DNA from: Natronohydrobacter sp.
Lineage (GTDB): Bacteria > Pseudomonadota > Alphaproteobacteria > Rhodobacterales > Rhodobacteraceae
DNA: 40,853 bases
Reading direction: 5' to 3'
Assembly: GCA_007118445.1 (NCBI GenBank)
Contig: SKRP01000256.1
Location: 1 to 40,853, forward strand
Shown here: one piece after another, positions 25,520-33,513 of the stretch
Position numbering within the stretch: the first letter of the stretch is position 1
Layout: the number at the start of each line of letters is the position of its first letter
Translations under genes and position numbers: made by a program
The notes under the pieces: generated by a model
What the model saw: only the letters and a program-made list of their open reading frames with translations
The model's database searches: none
Told to the model about the DNA's origin: nothing

Positions 25520-25967
25520 GCACGCGACAGCCCGGAGATGTGTCAGCGGTCCAGGCTTGATCAGTTCAAACGCCCGGGAATGCGCGCTGGCGCAGGTCTT
25601 GACTCTGATCAGACACGGCGGCAGGCACTGGAAGAATTCCATCATGCCAGTGTGTTGAACTTGTTGGCGCGATGGAAACCAACCTGGCGCCCAACGTGCG
25701 TTTTGCCCGCAGCTTTAGCATGTAGCTCGGCAGTGGTTGCCGGTTCTGAGCTGCTCGAACATGCGAAGTCAGAAGGACAGAGGGCAGCGTGGACGATATC
25801 GGTAACGCTCGCATGGCAAAGCGACGCCGCATGAGATATTCGCCTGAGGGAACTGGCCGCGTGGCGGTTGTCCGCGCCGCCATTCTCGAAGCTCGGCTCA
25901 CCGGCGCCTGCCAAAAAGCAGCAGCATATCCCCCAGACTTTGCCCACACCCGGAGGTTTTCAGGCAC
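25520..25967. other. Gene-poor gap between DUF2848 and glxD-type genes
   Basis: 448 nt between convergent genes. No supported gene, terminator or repeat. On the plus strand a short frame ending at the TAG near 25724 encodes VELVGAMETNLAPNVRFAR, which looks like the end of a protein but lacks a start. It may be a gene relic. Otherwise nothing seen. Confidence 0.4.
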
Positions 25968-27407
25968 TCAGCCCTGCCGCGACACCGGCCAGTCAAATGG
26001 GCGGTCGATACCCGCCATCTTGACACCGGTAAAAGCCGATGCCTCGAAGCTGAGCGCGCGCAGATCCTCGGGTTCCAGATTATGGACCGATGACTTGCCG
26101 CAAGCTTTGGCCAGTGCGGTTACTTCCATGGTCATGGCAGTGAGCATCCGCGCCACGCGCTCGGCACCGGCGGCGACATTCATGCGTGGCTCCAGTCCGG
26201 GATCCTGCGTGGCAATGCCAACCGGGCACATGCCGGTATGGCAGTGATGGCATGCACCGGGGCTGGTGCCAAGCTTGCGGTAGTCCTCCTCGTAGCGCGG
26301 CGAGTTGCACCCCAGCGCCATCATCGCACCATTGCCAATCATTACGGCATCAGCCCCGAGTGCCAAAGCTTTGGCGACGTCGGTTCCCGTGCGAATGCCA
26401 CCGGCCACGACGAGCGAAACCTTGCCGGACATGCCGCATTCGTCAAGCGCCTCGCGCGCGGCGCGGATTGCGGTCAGGGTCGGGATGCCAGTATGGTTCA
26501 GCAACAGTTCGGGAGAGGCCCCGGTGCCGCCTTCGGCACCATCCACCACGACCACATCAGCGCCAGCCTTGGCGGCCACTGCCACATCATAGCGCGGCCG
26601 CGTTGCTCCCATCTTGATGAAGATCGGAACCTTGTAATCTGTGGCGATGCGCAACTCCTCGATCTTGACCGCCAGATCGTCGGCACCCAGCCAGTCGGGG
26701 TGACGGATGGTCGAGCGCTGGTCAACCCCCTCGGGCAGGGTGCGCATCTTCGAGACGCGCGGGCTGACCTTCATGCCCAGAAGCAAACCGCCAGTGCCAG
26801 GCTTCGCCCCTTGGCCCACAACCAGTTCCAGCCCGTCGGCGCGGCGCAGGTGGTCCAGATCAAGCCCATACCGCGCTGGCGACATCTGGTAGACCAGCGT
26901 TTTCGAGGCCGCGCGCTCTTCCTCGAGCATGCCGCCCTCACCTGTGCAGGTCATGGTCCCGACTTTCGAGGCACCGTGGCCCAACGCTTCCTTGGCACTG
27001 GCCGACAACGCGCCAAATGACATCGATGCGATGTAGATGGGAATATCCAGCATGATCGGGTTTTCGACCAATCCGCGCCCGCCGCCCAGCACAGTGCGCG
27101 TGTCACAGCTTTCGCGGTAGCCTTCGAGCGGCAGCCGGGTCAGCGTGGCGGGGACGAAAGTCAGATCATCGAATGTGGGCAGGCGCTGGTTGAAACTGTT
27201 ATAGCCGCGCACCTGATAGCGCCCGAGCTGCGCCAGAGCATGGGCTTCCGAGATCGCCTCGGGAGTCCAGCGCGCTGAACCGCCCTGATCATAAGACGAG
27301 GGCACGCCCGCCGGTCGGCCCTCGATGGCCCCATCGCCGAATTGCACCAACTCCTCGGACGCGTCCTCAAAGGGAAAGCGATAGGGAGTGTTCATATCAT
27401 CAGCCAT
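25968..27407 (-). CDS. glxD: GlxD/MgsC-like FMN glutamate synthase domain protein
   Basis: A 479-residue protein equivalent to the FMN-binding synthase domain of GltB and to MgsC of N-methylglutamate synthase. Blocks: NPIMLDIPIYIASMSFGALSASAKEAL, GEGGMLEEER, GQGAKPGTGGLLLGMKVSPRVS, FIKMGATRPRYDVAVAAKAGADVVVVDGAEGGTGASP and VAGGIRTGTDVAKALALGADAVMIGN. The iron-sulfur cysteines are in ACHHCHTGMCPVGIATQ. It would bind FMN and a 3Fe-4S cluster and transfer nitrogen delivered by the amidotransferase subunit. The start at 27407 overlaps the GXGXG gene by 16 nt; an ATG at 27395 is an alternative. Confidence 0.92.
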   Translation of the reverse strand: MADDMNTPYRFPFEDASEELVQFGDGAIEGRPAGVPSSYDQGGSARWTPEAISEAHALAQLGRYQVRGYNSFNQRLPTFDDLTFVPATLTRLPLEGYRESCDTRTVLGGGRGLVENPIMLDIPIYIASMSFGALSASAKEALGHGASKVGTMTCTGEGGMLEEERAASKTLVYQMSPARYGLDLDHLRRADGLELVVGQGAKPGTGGLLLGMKVSPRVSKMRTLPEGVDQRSTIRHPDWLGADDLAVKIEELRIATDYKVPIFIKMGATRPRYDVAVAAKAGADVVVVDGAEGGTGASPELLLNHTGIPTLTAIRAAREALDECGMSGKVSLVVAGGIRTGTDVAKALALGADAVMIGNGAMMALGCNSPRYEEDYRKLGTSPGACHHCHTGMCPVGIATQDPGLEPRMNVAAGAERVARMLTAMTMEVTALAKACGKSSVHNLEPEDLRALSFEASAFTGVKMAGIDRPFDWPVSRQG

Positions 27408-28108
27408 GCTTTTGCATCCCTGCTCTGGAAATACCACAGCCGCTCACCGGCCACGATTCGCCGCCATGCGCGTGAGCGGTCAGAAAGCCCGAGCGGGTCG
27501 AGAATCGCCTCCACCTCGGCGACCTGCTCGGCGCTCGGTTCGGTGATCACCGCATCGACACCCAGATCCTCGACATCGCCGCAGACCCAGACCTCACCCT
27601 GCCAGAGCGCATCAGCGCAACTTGGCCCGGCACCGCCCAGGGCGATGATCTTGCCACCATGCGCCATGAAGCCCGACTGATAGCCCAGCTTGCCTTCGAC
27701 GACGATGGTGCCACCCTTCATGGCGACACCGGCACGTGGGCCGCAATCGCCGCGCACATGGATCAGCCCGCCCAGCATCGCAGCACCCACTGACATGCCA
27801 GCATAGCCGCCAACAGTGATATGGCCCGCCGACATCGCCTCGCCGCAGCCCCAGCCCGCATTGCGTTCGACGGTGATCCGCGCGCCGGTGTTCAGCCCGC
27901 CACAGTAATAACCGACCGAACCTTCGGCATGCAGCTCGCAACCCGGCGGCAGGCCCACGCCGAGATTGTGCCGCGACAATGTATTGCGCAGCACCATGCG
28001 TTCCCCGGCCTTCGCGGCCTTCTGGATGTCCTCATGCACCGCGCGGATGGGGCGTTCGCCCACGTCGATCACTGTTTCGGCCATCGTTCGTCCAGGCGCT
28101 CTGTTCAT
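27392..28108 (-). CDS. glxC: GlxC/MgsB-like GXGXG (GltB C-terminal) protein
   Basis: A 238-residue right-handed beta-helix protein matching the C-terminal GXGXG domain of glutamate synthase and MgsB of N-methylglutamate synthase. The repeating glycine pattern is clear: GSVGYYCGGLNTGARITVERNAGWGCGEAMSAGHITVGGYAGMSVGAAMLGGLIHVRGDCGPRAG... with each turn ending in a short strand. It links the amidotransferase and FMN subunits structurally. The start overlaps the amidotransferase stop by 4 nt (ATGA). Confidence 0.92.
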   Translation of the reverse strand: MNRAPGRTMAETVIDVGERPIRAVHEDIQKAAKAGERMVLRNTLSRHNLGVGLPPGCELHAEGSVGYYCGGLNTGARITVERNAGWGCGEAMSAGHITVGGYAGMSVGAAMLGGLIHVRGDCGPRAGVAMKGGTIVVEGKLGYQSGFMAHGGKIIALGGAGPSCADALWQGEVWVCGDVEDLGVDAVITEPSAEQVAEVEAILDPLGLSDRSRAWRRIVAGERLWYFQSRDAKAWLMI

Positions 28109-29052
28109 GCTGCCACCCTCTGGTTCCCGACAGTCCAGATGCCGTGCAAGCTGGGCCCATCATGATTGATGACGTCGATGCCGTCGTCGTTATAGACGCG
28201 TCGCACGGCCTGTTCCTCCGTGCCCGCTGCAATGGCACCGTTCTGGTCTATCAACACCAGCGGCTTCATCGCGAAACGGTCCTTGGCGAAGCCAATGGCC
28301 GAGGGCGTGGCGATCATGTAGGTGAACACACCATCGATCTCGTGAATGGAGCGGGTCAGCGCCTCTTCCATGCTCAGCCCCTGTTTCATACGGTCGGACA
28401 CCCAGACCGCGATCAGCTCGCTGTCATTCCACGTGAGGAAGCGATAGCCCTTGCGCTCGAGTTTCTCGCGCCAGGTGTAGTAATCGGTGATCTGCCCGTT
28501 ATGAACGATGGCCACGTCCGGGAAGGGGCGCGCCCAAAACGGGTGGCTGGCATTCGGGCGCACATCACTTTCGGTCGCCAGACGCGCATGGCCAAGCCCA
28601 TGCGTGCCTGTCATCTCGCGTATGCCGTGCTTGTCGGCGACGGCATTGGCACCGCCGACATCCTTGATGATCTCGAGCGAGCGGCCCACTGACTGCATCT
28701 CCAATCGCGCGGCTATCTCATCGGCTTCGGCCACCCATGCGGCCATATCAACCGGGTCACTGACGATCATGCGCGCAAGATAATGTTGGCTGCGACTGTT
28801 GTCCCAGCTTGGCTCTTCGATGACATCCGCACCGTTGTTGCGCAGGATGGCGCGGAAATCGTTCAGATCCTGACCCATCCTCGAACGATCGAACCCCATT
28901 GCGCGCACAATGTAGCCGTTTTCCCGCGGAGTGCTGTAGACAGCAAAGCCTGTTGAGTCGGCACCACGATGCTCCTGTGCAGCCATCAAGGCCACCAGAT
29001 CGCGGCCAACCGGCCCCGGCGCTCCCAGAATTCGCCCGGCGATTCCACACAT
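28105..29052 (-). CDS. glxB: GlxB/MgsA-like class II glutamine amidotransferase
   Basis: A 315-residue Ntn-type amidotransferase. The chosen start gives MCGIAGRILG, so Cys2 becomes the N-terminal nucleophile after Met removal, as the family requires. It is preceded by GAGGAGG at 7 nt. AAQEHRGADSTGFAVY is the substrate-binding segment. DVAIVHNGQITDYYTW holds the oxyanion Asn-Gly, and LTWNDSELIAVWV is the TDSE-type block. It would release ammonia from glutamine or act on a gamma-glutamylamide for the GlxC/GlxD partners. Promoter palindrome 28 nt upstream. The same three-subunit set makes N-methylglutamate in methylamine users. Confidence 0.92.
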   Translation of the reverse strand: MCGIAGRILGAPGPVGRDLVALMAAQEHRGADSTGFAVYSTPRENGYIVRAMGFDRSRMGQDLNDFRAILRNNGADVIEEPSWDNSRSQHYLARMIVSDPVDMAAWVAEADEIAARLEMQSVGRSLEIIKDVGGANAVADKHGIREMTGTHGLGHARLATESDVRPNASHPFWARPFPDVAIVHNGQITDYYTWREKLERKGYRFLTWNDSELIAVWVSDRMKQGLSMEEALTRSIHEIDGVFTYMIATPSAIGFAKDRFAMKPLVLIDQNGAIAAGTEEQAVRRVYNDDGIDVINHDGPSLHGIWTVGNQRVAA

Positions 29053-29079
29053 GTCTAGCCTCCTCATCGGATATTATGT

Positions 29080-29095
29080 ATACTGTATACAGTAT
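29080..29095. promoter_or_regulatory. GntR operator, copy 1 (ATACTGTATACAGTAT)
   Basis: A perfect 16-bp palindrome 28 nt upstream of glxB and about 88 nt upstream of the GntR gene. The identical 16-mer recurs at 36786-36801. GTATAC-centred palindromes are typical of FCD-type GntR regulators, and such a gene starts at 29183. It probably represses glxBCD and may autoregulate. Confidence 0.8.
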
Positions 29096-29125
29096 TCGTA
29101 ATTTTTCAACCCCGTTTCGCCCTTT

Positions 29126-29154
29126 GCTTGGCGTTGCCAAGCCCATATATGGGC
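29126..29154. promoter_or_regulatory. Two adjacent palindromes in the GntR leader
   Basis: GCTTGGC-GTT-GCCAAGC (29126-29142) is a perfect 7-bp inverted repeat, and GCCCATATATGGGC (29141-29154) is a perfect 14-bp palindrome sharing two bases with it. They lie 28-57 nt before the GntR start. They could be a second protein-binding site or alternative RNA hairpins in the leader. Confidence 0.55.
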
Positions 29155-29182
29155 GACCATCAAGGAAGCAGGACAAGGTGCC

Positions 29183-29857
29183 ATGCCCTTTCGATCCCTC
29201 TCGAAGCCCCGCGAACGGCTCGCCGATCAGGTCTATGACCAGATCATGGACGCCATCCGCCAAGGCGAGATCACTCCGGACGACCGCATCGTGCAGGAAA
29301 AACTCGCCGAGGAGTTCCAGATCAGCCGGACCCCGGTGCGCGAGGCACTTTTCCGGATGGAACAGGAGGGGATCGTGGTGGTCGAGGGGCGTGGCGGGTT
29401 TAGAATCCGCAGCCTCGGGCCGGAAGAGATTGCCGAACTTTACGCCGCGCGCTGCGCCATCGAGGGCCATGCCGCGCGCATCCTCGCCGCGCGCAACGAC
29501 CCTGAACTCAACGACCGGCTGCGCAGCTTCATCGTCAATGCCGAAGACCTGAAGAACGAAACCGTTGTCGGCTATTTCTACGCCAACCGCAGCGTGCACC
29601 GCGCCATTGTCGAGGCTACCGAAAACCGCTTCCTGCTGGAGTTCTTCGATAATCTGTGGAACCGGGGTGCATCTTTCACTTTGTTTGCCACAATCGAAGC
29701 GGTCGATCTGTCGAAATCGCTCGGCGATCATCTGGGGCTTGTCGATGCGATCGCCACCGGTGACGAAACCCGCGCCAGCGAACGCATGATCGCGCATATC
29801 AACGACGGGCAGGCCCTGCAGATCGAGGCCGGTCGGCTGCGCGGGACCATCACCTGA
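29183..29857 (+). CDS. GntR family regulator, FCD subfamily (BMC/glx regulon)
   Basis: A 224-residue regulator. The winged helix includes RLADQVYDQIMDAIRQGEITPDDRIVQEKLAEEFQISRTPVREALFRMEQEGIVVVEGRGGFRI. The FCD domain follows with LYAARCAIEGHAARILA, NRSVHRAIVEATENRFLLEFFDNLW, and DHLGLVDAIATGDETRASERMIAHI, in which Asp/His metal-type positions are visible. It is divergent from glxBCD, convergent with ridA, and sits inside the BMC region. The repeated ATACTGTATACAGTAT site at both ends of that region makes it the likely common regulator. The ligand may be the amine or an N-alkylglutamate; this is a guess. Confidence 0.92.
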   Translation: MPFRSLSKPRERLADQVYDQIMDAIRQGEITPDDRIVQEKLAEEFQISRTPVREALFRMEQEGIVVVEGRGGFRIRSLGPEEIAELYAARCAIEGHAARILAARNDPELNDRLRSFIVNAEDLKNETVVGYFYANRSVHRAIVEATENRFLLEFFDNLWNRGASFTLFATIEAVDLSKSLGDHLGLVDAIATGDETRASERMIAHINDGQALQIEAGRLRGTIT

Positions 29858-29910
29858 GACACTCGCGCCGCAGTGTCCGGCAACCTGCGCAGAGGGGTAC
29901 GGAACTGCGT

Positions 29911-30324
29911 TCATGACAGCGCGATCTTGCCGGTATCGTCGTGGATCACGGCGTCAATCAGGATTTCCACAGTCATGCCCGGTGTCGTCAGCCCTGCCTC
30001 GACCGCGGACATCACAGGTTCGATCCCGGCGAAAACCTCTCCATGCGCCCGGACGAAGCCGGCCGCATCTATCTGCAAGCTGCGCAGAAAGGCCGTGCAG
30101 CGCACGACATGGCGCATCTCGGCACCGACATCCGCCAGCGCCTGCTCGATCCGGCCCAGCGAGTAGAGCGTCTGGGCATAACTGTCATCAGGGGCGTGCA
30201 GCTTGCCGCTGGGCTCGATGGCCGTGGTGCCTGCGACCCAGACAAAAGGCCCGATACGCAGGGCGCGGGCATAGGACGCCGCACGCTCGAAGCGGCCCCC
30301 ACCGTGGCTGCGACGCACCACCAT
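29911..30324 (-). CDS. RidA family protein (enamine/imine deaminase type)
   Basis: A 137-residue YjgF/RidA-fold protein. It carries RIGPFVWVAGTTAI, YAQTLYSLGRIEQALADVGAEMRHVVRCTAFL, HGEVFAGIEPVMSAVEAGL and MTVEILIDAVI. RidA trimers hydrolyse reactive enamine/imine intermediates. The usual catalytic Arg in the segment equivalent to P-A-R-S (here EPVMSAVEAG) is not present, so it may be one of the non-deaminase subgroups. Last gene of the BMC operon, overlapping the MDH-like stop by 1 nt (TGATG). Its placement with a FAD amine oxidase-like enzyme suggests imine handling. Confidence 0.85.
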   Translation of the reverse strand: MVVRRSHGGGRFERAASYARALRIGPFVWVAGTTAIEPSGKLHAPDDSYAQTLYSLGRIEQALADVGAEMRHVVRCTAFLRSLQIDAAGFVRAHGEVFAGIEPVMSAVEAGLTTPGMTVEILIDAVIHDDTGKIALS

Positions 30325-31511
30325 CAGCTCGCAAGCCTTGTGCGTATGGCCTCGGCGGCGGCGTGCAGCGATGCGCGCTCGGCATCGGTGAGCGAGATTT
30401 CAGCCACCTCGATCAGCCCGCCTTCGCCCAGATAACCGGGCACGCCCAGCACCACGCCATCAAGACCGAACTCGCCCATCAGCATGACCGAGACCGGGAC
30501 CGCACCCGAGCGCGCGCCGCGTAAATGGTCCATGACCTCGACAGAAGCATGCGCCGGGGCTATCACGGCCGAGCCCGTGCGCTTGAGCGCCACAACGTGC
30601 CCGCCGCCGGTGATTGCATCGCGGACGCAGGCAGCGATCTGGTCAGGCGACAGGAACGCCGAAAGCGGTCTGCCCTTGATCGTCGAGGCCGACGGGATCG
30701 GTGCCATCTCTTCGCCATGGCTGCCAAGGGTCAGCGCTTCGACATCGCCCGGATCGACCACTGCCGCGCGTGCCAGGGCGTGGCGAAAGCGACTGCTGTC
30801 CAATGTGCCCGCCATGCCCAGAACGCGATTGCGTGGAAAGCCCGTTGCCTGCAGCATTTCATATGTCATTTCGTCAAGCGGGTTGGTCACCACGACGACC
30901 ACCGCTTGCGGTGCGTGATCGGCAATTGCAGCGGCAGTCGCATGGATGACCCGGCGGTTCACTTCGATCAGATCGGCCCGTGTCATGCCCGGCGCGCGCG
31001 GTCGCCCCGCCGTGACCAATACCACATCCGCGCCCTCAACCATGGCCAGTGATTGCCCGCCACGAATACGGCAGCGGCTCCGGGTGATGCCCGACGCATG
31101 CGCGATATCAAGCGCGAAGGCTTCGGCCAGTCCGGGTGTGATGTCGATGAGCACGATCTCTTCAGCCATGTCGGCCATGGCACATAGATGCGCGGCATGG
31201 CTGCCCACCCCGCCCGCGCCGACGAAAGCAATCCGCCCGAAGCGGCGTGGCTGGCGCGCACGGCGCGCAGACGGCGCGATCCAGCGCGGCGAGCGCCGCC
31301 ATAGCGCGCGACGCAGCGAGGTTGCGCCATCGGTAACTTCGGGCTGCGGGCGCGGCAACGGCCCGTCGCGCAGCGCAATCCCCAGCCGCTCGGCCTGATC
31401 GCGTGCCTCGGGTGTCACGATATCGCCTGGCATCACTTCGACATGCTTGCGCTGTCGACGACGGGCATCGCGGATATGCTCGGCCCCGATGACACGGCGC
31501 GACGGTTTCAT
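30324..31511 (-). CDS. Malate/lactate dehydrogenase-like protein with EutQ-like N-terminal extension
   Basis: A 395-residue protein with two parts. Residues 4-48 (RRVIGAEHIRDARRRQRKHVE, then PGDIVTPEARDQAERLGIAL) resemble the N-terminus of EutQ and EutT, a segment associated with microcompartment proteins. A basic Pro/Arg-rich linker follows. From about residue 92 there is an LDH-like malate dehydrogenase: GAGGVG (98-103), Asp123 for NAD, RPRAPGMTR (Arg172, Arg178), LDSSRF (Asp238, Arg241) and catalytic His265 in GSHGEEM. All catalytic residues appear intact. It could regenerate NAD+ inside the shell in place of the usual alcohol dehydrogenase. Overlaps the BMC-T gene by 4 nt. Substrate unknown. 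Confidence 0.88.
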   Translation of the reverse strand: MKPSRRVIGAEHIRDARRRQRKHVEVMPGDIVTPEARDQAERLGIALRDGPLPRPQPEVTDGATSLRRALWRRSPRWIAPSARRARQPRRFGRIAFVGAGGVGSHAAHLCAMADMAEEIVLIDITPGLAEAFALDIAHASGITRSRCRIRGGQSLAMVEGADVVLVTAGRPRAPGMTRADLIEVNRRVIHATAAAIADHAPQAVVVVVTNPLDEMTYEMLQATGFPRNRVLGMAGTLDSSRFRHALARAAVVDPGDVEALTLGSHGEEMAPIPSASTIKGRPLSAFLSPDQIAACVRDAITGGGHVVALKRTGSAVIAPAHASVEVMDHLRGARSGAVPVSVMLMGEFGLDGVVLGVPGYLGEGGLIEVAEISLTDAERASLHAAAEAIRTRLAS

Positions 31512-32131
31512 GCCGGACGCACCCCTTCAATGGCCTCGATTGCGCCGCTAGCGGCATCGATGGCAGCTTTCACATCATCCTCGGCCCCGCAGATGAAGAG
31601 CCTGCCGAACCGGCCAACGGCGCGCACTTCGACGATATCGATATTGGCGGCCTTTTCGGCCTCATTGGCGGCATGAGCGATATAGGCGGCGGGCGCGCAT
31701 TCAATGATCCCCAGCGTCTGACCCGGCACCACCAGCGCGCCCTTGCGCCATTTGTTGAGAAGCTGCGCCTGATAGGGCTCGACCGAGGTGATGATCTGAG
31801 TGGAGGCGACCTCGGGGCGGATACGGTCATTCAGGCTTTTGCCAAGTGCGGCGAGAATGGCCTCACGCGCCGCCGAAACCTCGGCATTGGAAGGGCTGCG
31901 CAGGATGAAGAAGCCGAATTCGCGCTCGACAAGCTGTGTCGTCGCCTCGACCGAACTGGCCTTGAGGGCACGATCGATCAGGGTGAACACACCATTTCCG
32001 GGGGCAAATTCTCCGATAAGCACCGTGTCGCCCGCAAGTGGCACCGAGCCTTGCACTGTGGCCCCGTTGAAAGCGGCGAATTTGGGTTGCAGATTGTCGA
32101 TCTGTAACAGCGCGCGAATGATGGTGGACAT
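31508..32131 (-). CDS. BMC-T shell protein (tandem BMC domains)
   Basis: A 207-residue protein with two BMC domains in tandem, forming a pseudohexameric trimer in a microcompartment shell. Domain 1 is divergent (residues 1-100: AGDTVLIGEFAPGNGVFTLIDRALKASSVEATTQ...). Domain 2 (about 108-200) is a clear BMC fold: VVPGQTLGIIECAPAAYIAHAANEAEKAANIDIVEVRAVGRFGRLFICGAEDDVKAAIDAA. Only one such gene is present. The gene starts 2 nt after the aldehyde dehydrogenase stop and overlaps the MDH-like start (ATGA). BMC-T trimers often carry a larger, sometimes gated, pore. Confidence 0.92.
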   Translation of the reverse strand: MSTIIRALLQIDNLQPKFAAFNGATVQGSVPLAGDTVLIGEFAPGNGVFTLIDRALKASSVEATTQLVEREFGFFILRSPSNAEVSAAREAILAALGKSLNDRIRPEVASTQIITSVEPYQAQLLNKWRKGALVVPGQTLGIIECAPAAYIAHAANEAEKAANIDIVEVRAVGRFGRLFICGAEDDVKAAIDAASGAIEAIEGVRPA

Positions 32132-32133
32132 GG

Positions 32134-33513
32134 TCAGCCTCCATAAACCTCATAGATGTCGCGCCACGGTCGGTTTTCCCAGGCAACGCGTTTGATATTG
32201 ATCAGATGCAGGGCCGTCACATTGTCCGAGGTTATCGACCCCGACCAGGTGCCGGTGCCCAGCATGAAGGAGGGCTCCAGATCAGTGGAAAAGCCCATGC
32301 CGCCCATGATCCCGGGCGTGTTTACCAGCACCCGCCCCACGGGCAGGCGTGAGTATTCGGCCACCACAGTCGGGTCATCGGCATGAATCACTGCCGTATG
32401 GCCCCAGCCCTCGAATTTCGCGATGCTTTCGGCCATGGTGATGCCAGCGGCGCTGTCGCGCGCCTCGTAGAAGGCCAGCACCGGGTTCAGTTTTTCGGCC
32501 GAAAGCGGTCGTTGCCAGCCGATTTCATGTTCTTCACTGACCAGACAGCGGATGCGTGGCGGCAGTGAGAACCCGGCCTTTTCGGCCAGCGCCTGCGGGC
32601 TCTGGCCGACATTCGCAGGGTCCATGGCCTGCCTGCCCTGGAAAATCACCTGTGCCAGCCGGTCGGCTTCAGCCCGTGTCATGAAATAGGCACCGGCCAG
32701 TTTCATCTCGTGGCGCAATTCGCGCGTGATGGCGGCATCTGCCACCACAGCCTGCTCGGACACGCAGGCCGTGCCGAAGTCGAAACATTTCGAGGTGATG
32801 ATCTGCTCGGCAACCTCGGCCAGTTGTCCGGCCTTGGAGGCATGGACATAGCACGGCACATTGCCCGCACCCACCGCAAGCGTCGGCTTGCCAGAACTAT
32901 AGGCCGCGCGCACCATCGCCGGGCCACCCGTCGCCATGACAACCGAAGTGCGACGGTGGCGCATCAGCTCTGCCGTGCCCTCTATCGTGACCTGATCCAG
33001 GCACTGGATAAGCCCTTTCGGCGCGCCCATGCCTTCGGCCACTTCGGCCATCACGCGCACAGTCTCCATTCCGCAGCCAATCCCGCGCGGATGAGGGGCA
33101 CAAACGATAGCATTGCCTGCCTTCACTGCGCTGAGCACCTTGTAGATGATGGTCGATGTCGGGTTCGTCACCGGGATCAGCGCAGCGACCACCCCCATCG
33201 GCTCGCCAATCGCGGCGATCTTGGCGCGCTCGTCGCGCCACAGCACGCCCAGCGTGGTGATATCGCGCAGCCATTCAGCGACCGAGAGCGCGTTGAACAG
33301 GTTCTTGACCCGCTTGTCGGGAATATTGCCGTAACCCGTCTCTTCGACCGCAAGCCGACCCAGCCGCTCGGCCTCGGGTTCGATGGCGCGGGCCATTGCG
33401 TCAACCATGGCGTCGATATGCGAAGGATCGGTACCCAGAAAACTGCGATAAGCCGCAAAGGCTTTTGCTGCCGCAGCCCGCGCGGCGGCAATAGATTGCA
33501 GGTCTTTATCCAT
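32134..33513 (-). CDS. BMC-type aldehyde dehydrogenase, probably CoA-acylating
   Basis: A 459-residue enzyme of the PduP/EutE-like group. It carries LAVEETGYGNIPDKRVKNLFNA, IPVTNPTSTIIYKVLSAVKAGNAIVCAPHPR and VGAGNVPCYVH, with the nucleophile Cys250 in SKCFDFGTACVSEQAVV. LVNTPGIMGGMGFSTDLEPSFMLGTGTWSGSITSDNV near the C-terminus is typical of BMC aldehyde dehydrogenases. It oxidises an aldehyde to an acyl-CoA with NAD+. The start is ATG at 33513 with GGGGG 5 nt upstream, overlapping the opine-dehydrogenase-like gene by 8 nt. There is no separate C-terminal targeting tail. No phosphotransacylase accompanies it in the window. Confidence 0.94.
   Translation of the reverse strand: MDKDLQSIAAARAAAAKAFAAYRSFLGTDPSHIDAMVDAMARAIEPEAERLGRLAVEETGYGNIPDKRVKNLFNALSVAEWLRDITTLGVLWRDERAKIAAIGEPMGVVAALIPVTNPTSTIIYKVLSAVKAGNAIVCAPHPRGIGCGMETVRVMAEVAEGMGAPKGLIQCLDQVTIEGTAELMRHRRTSVVMATGGPAMVRAAYSSGKPTLAVGAGNVPCYVHASKAGQLAEVAEQIITSKCFDFGTACVSEQAVVADAAITRELRHEMKLAGAYFMTRAEADRLAQVIFQGRQAMDPANVGQSPQALAEKAGFSLPPRIRCLVSEEHEIGWQRPLSAEKLNPVLAFYEARDSAAGITMAESIAKFEGWGHTAVIHADDPTVVAEYSRLPVGRVLVNTPGIMGGMGFSTDLEPSFMLGTGTWSGSITSDNVTALHLINIKRVAWENRPWRDIYEVYGG

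Noticed and set aside
25789..26247. Plus-strand open frame reaching into glxD
   Set aside because: Antisense to glxD for half its length, no ribosome site and no family resemblance.
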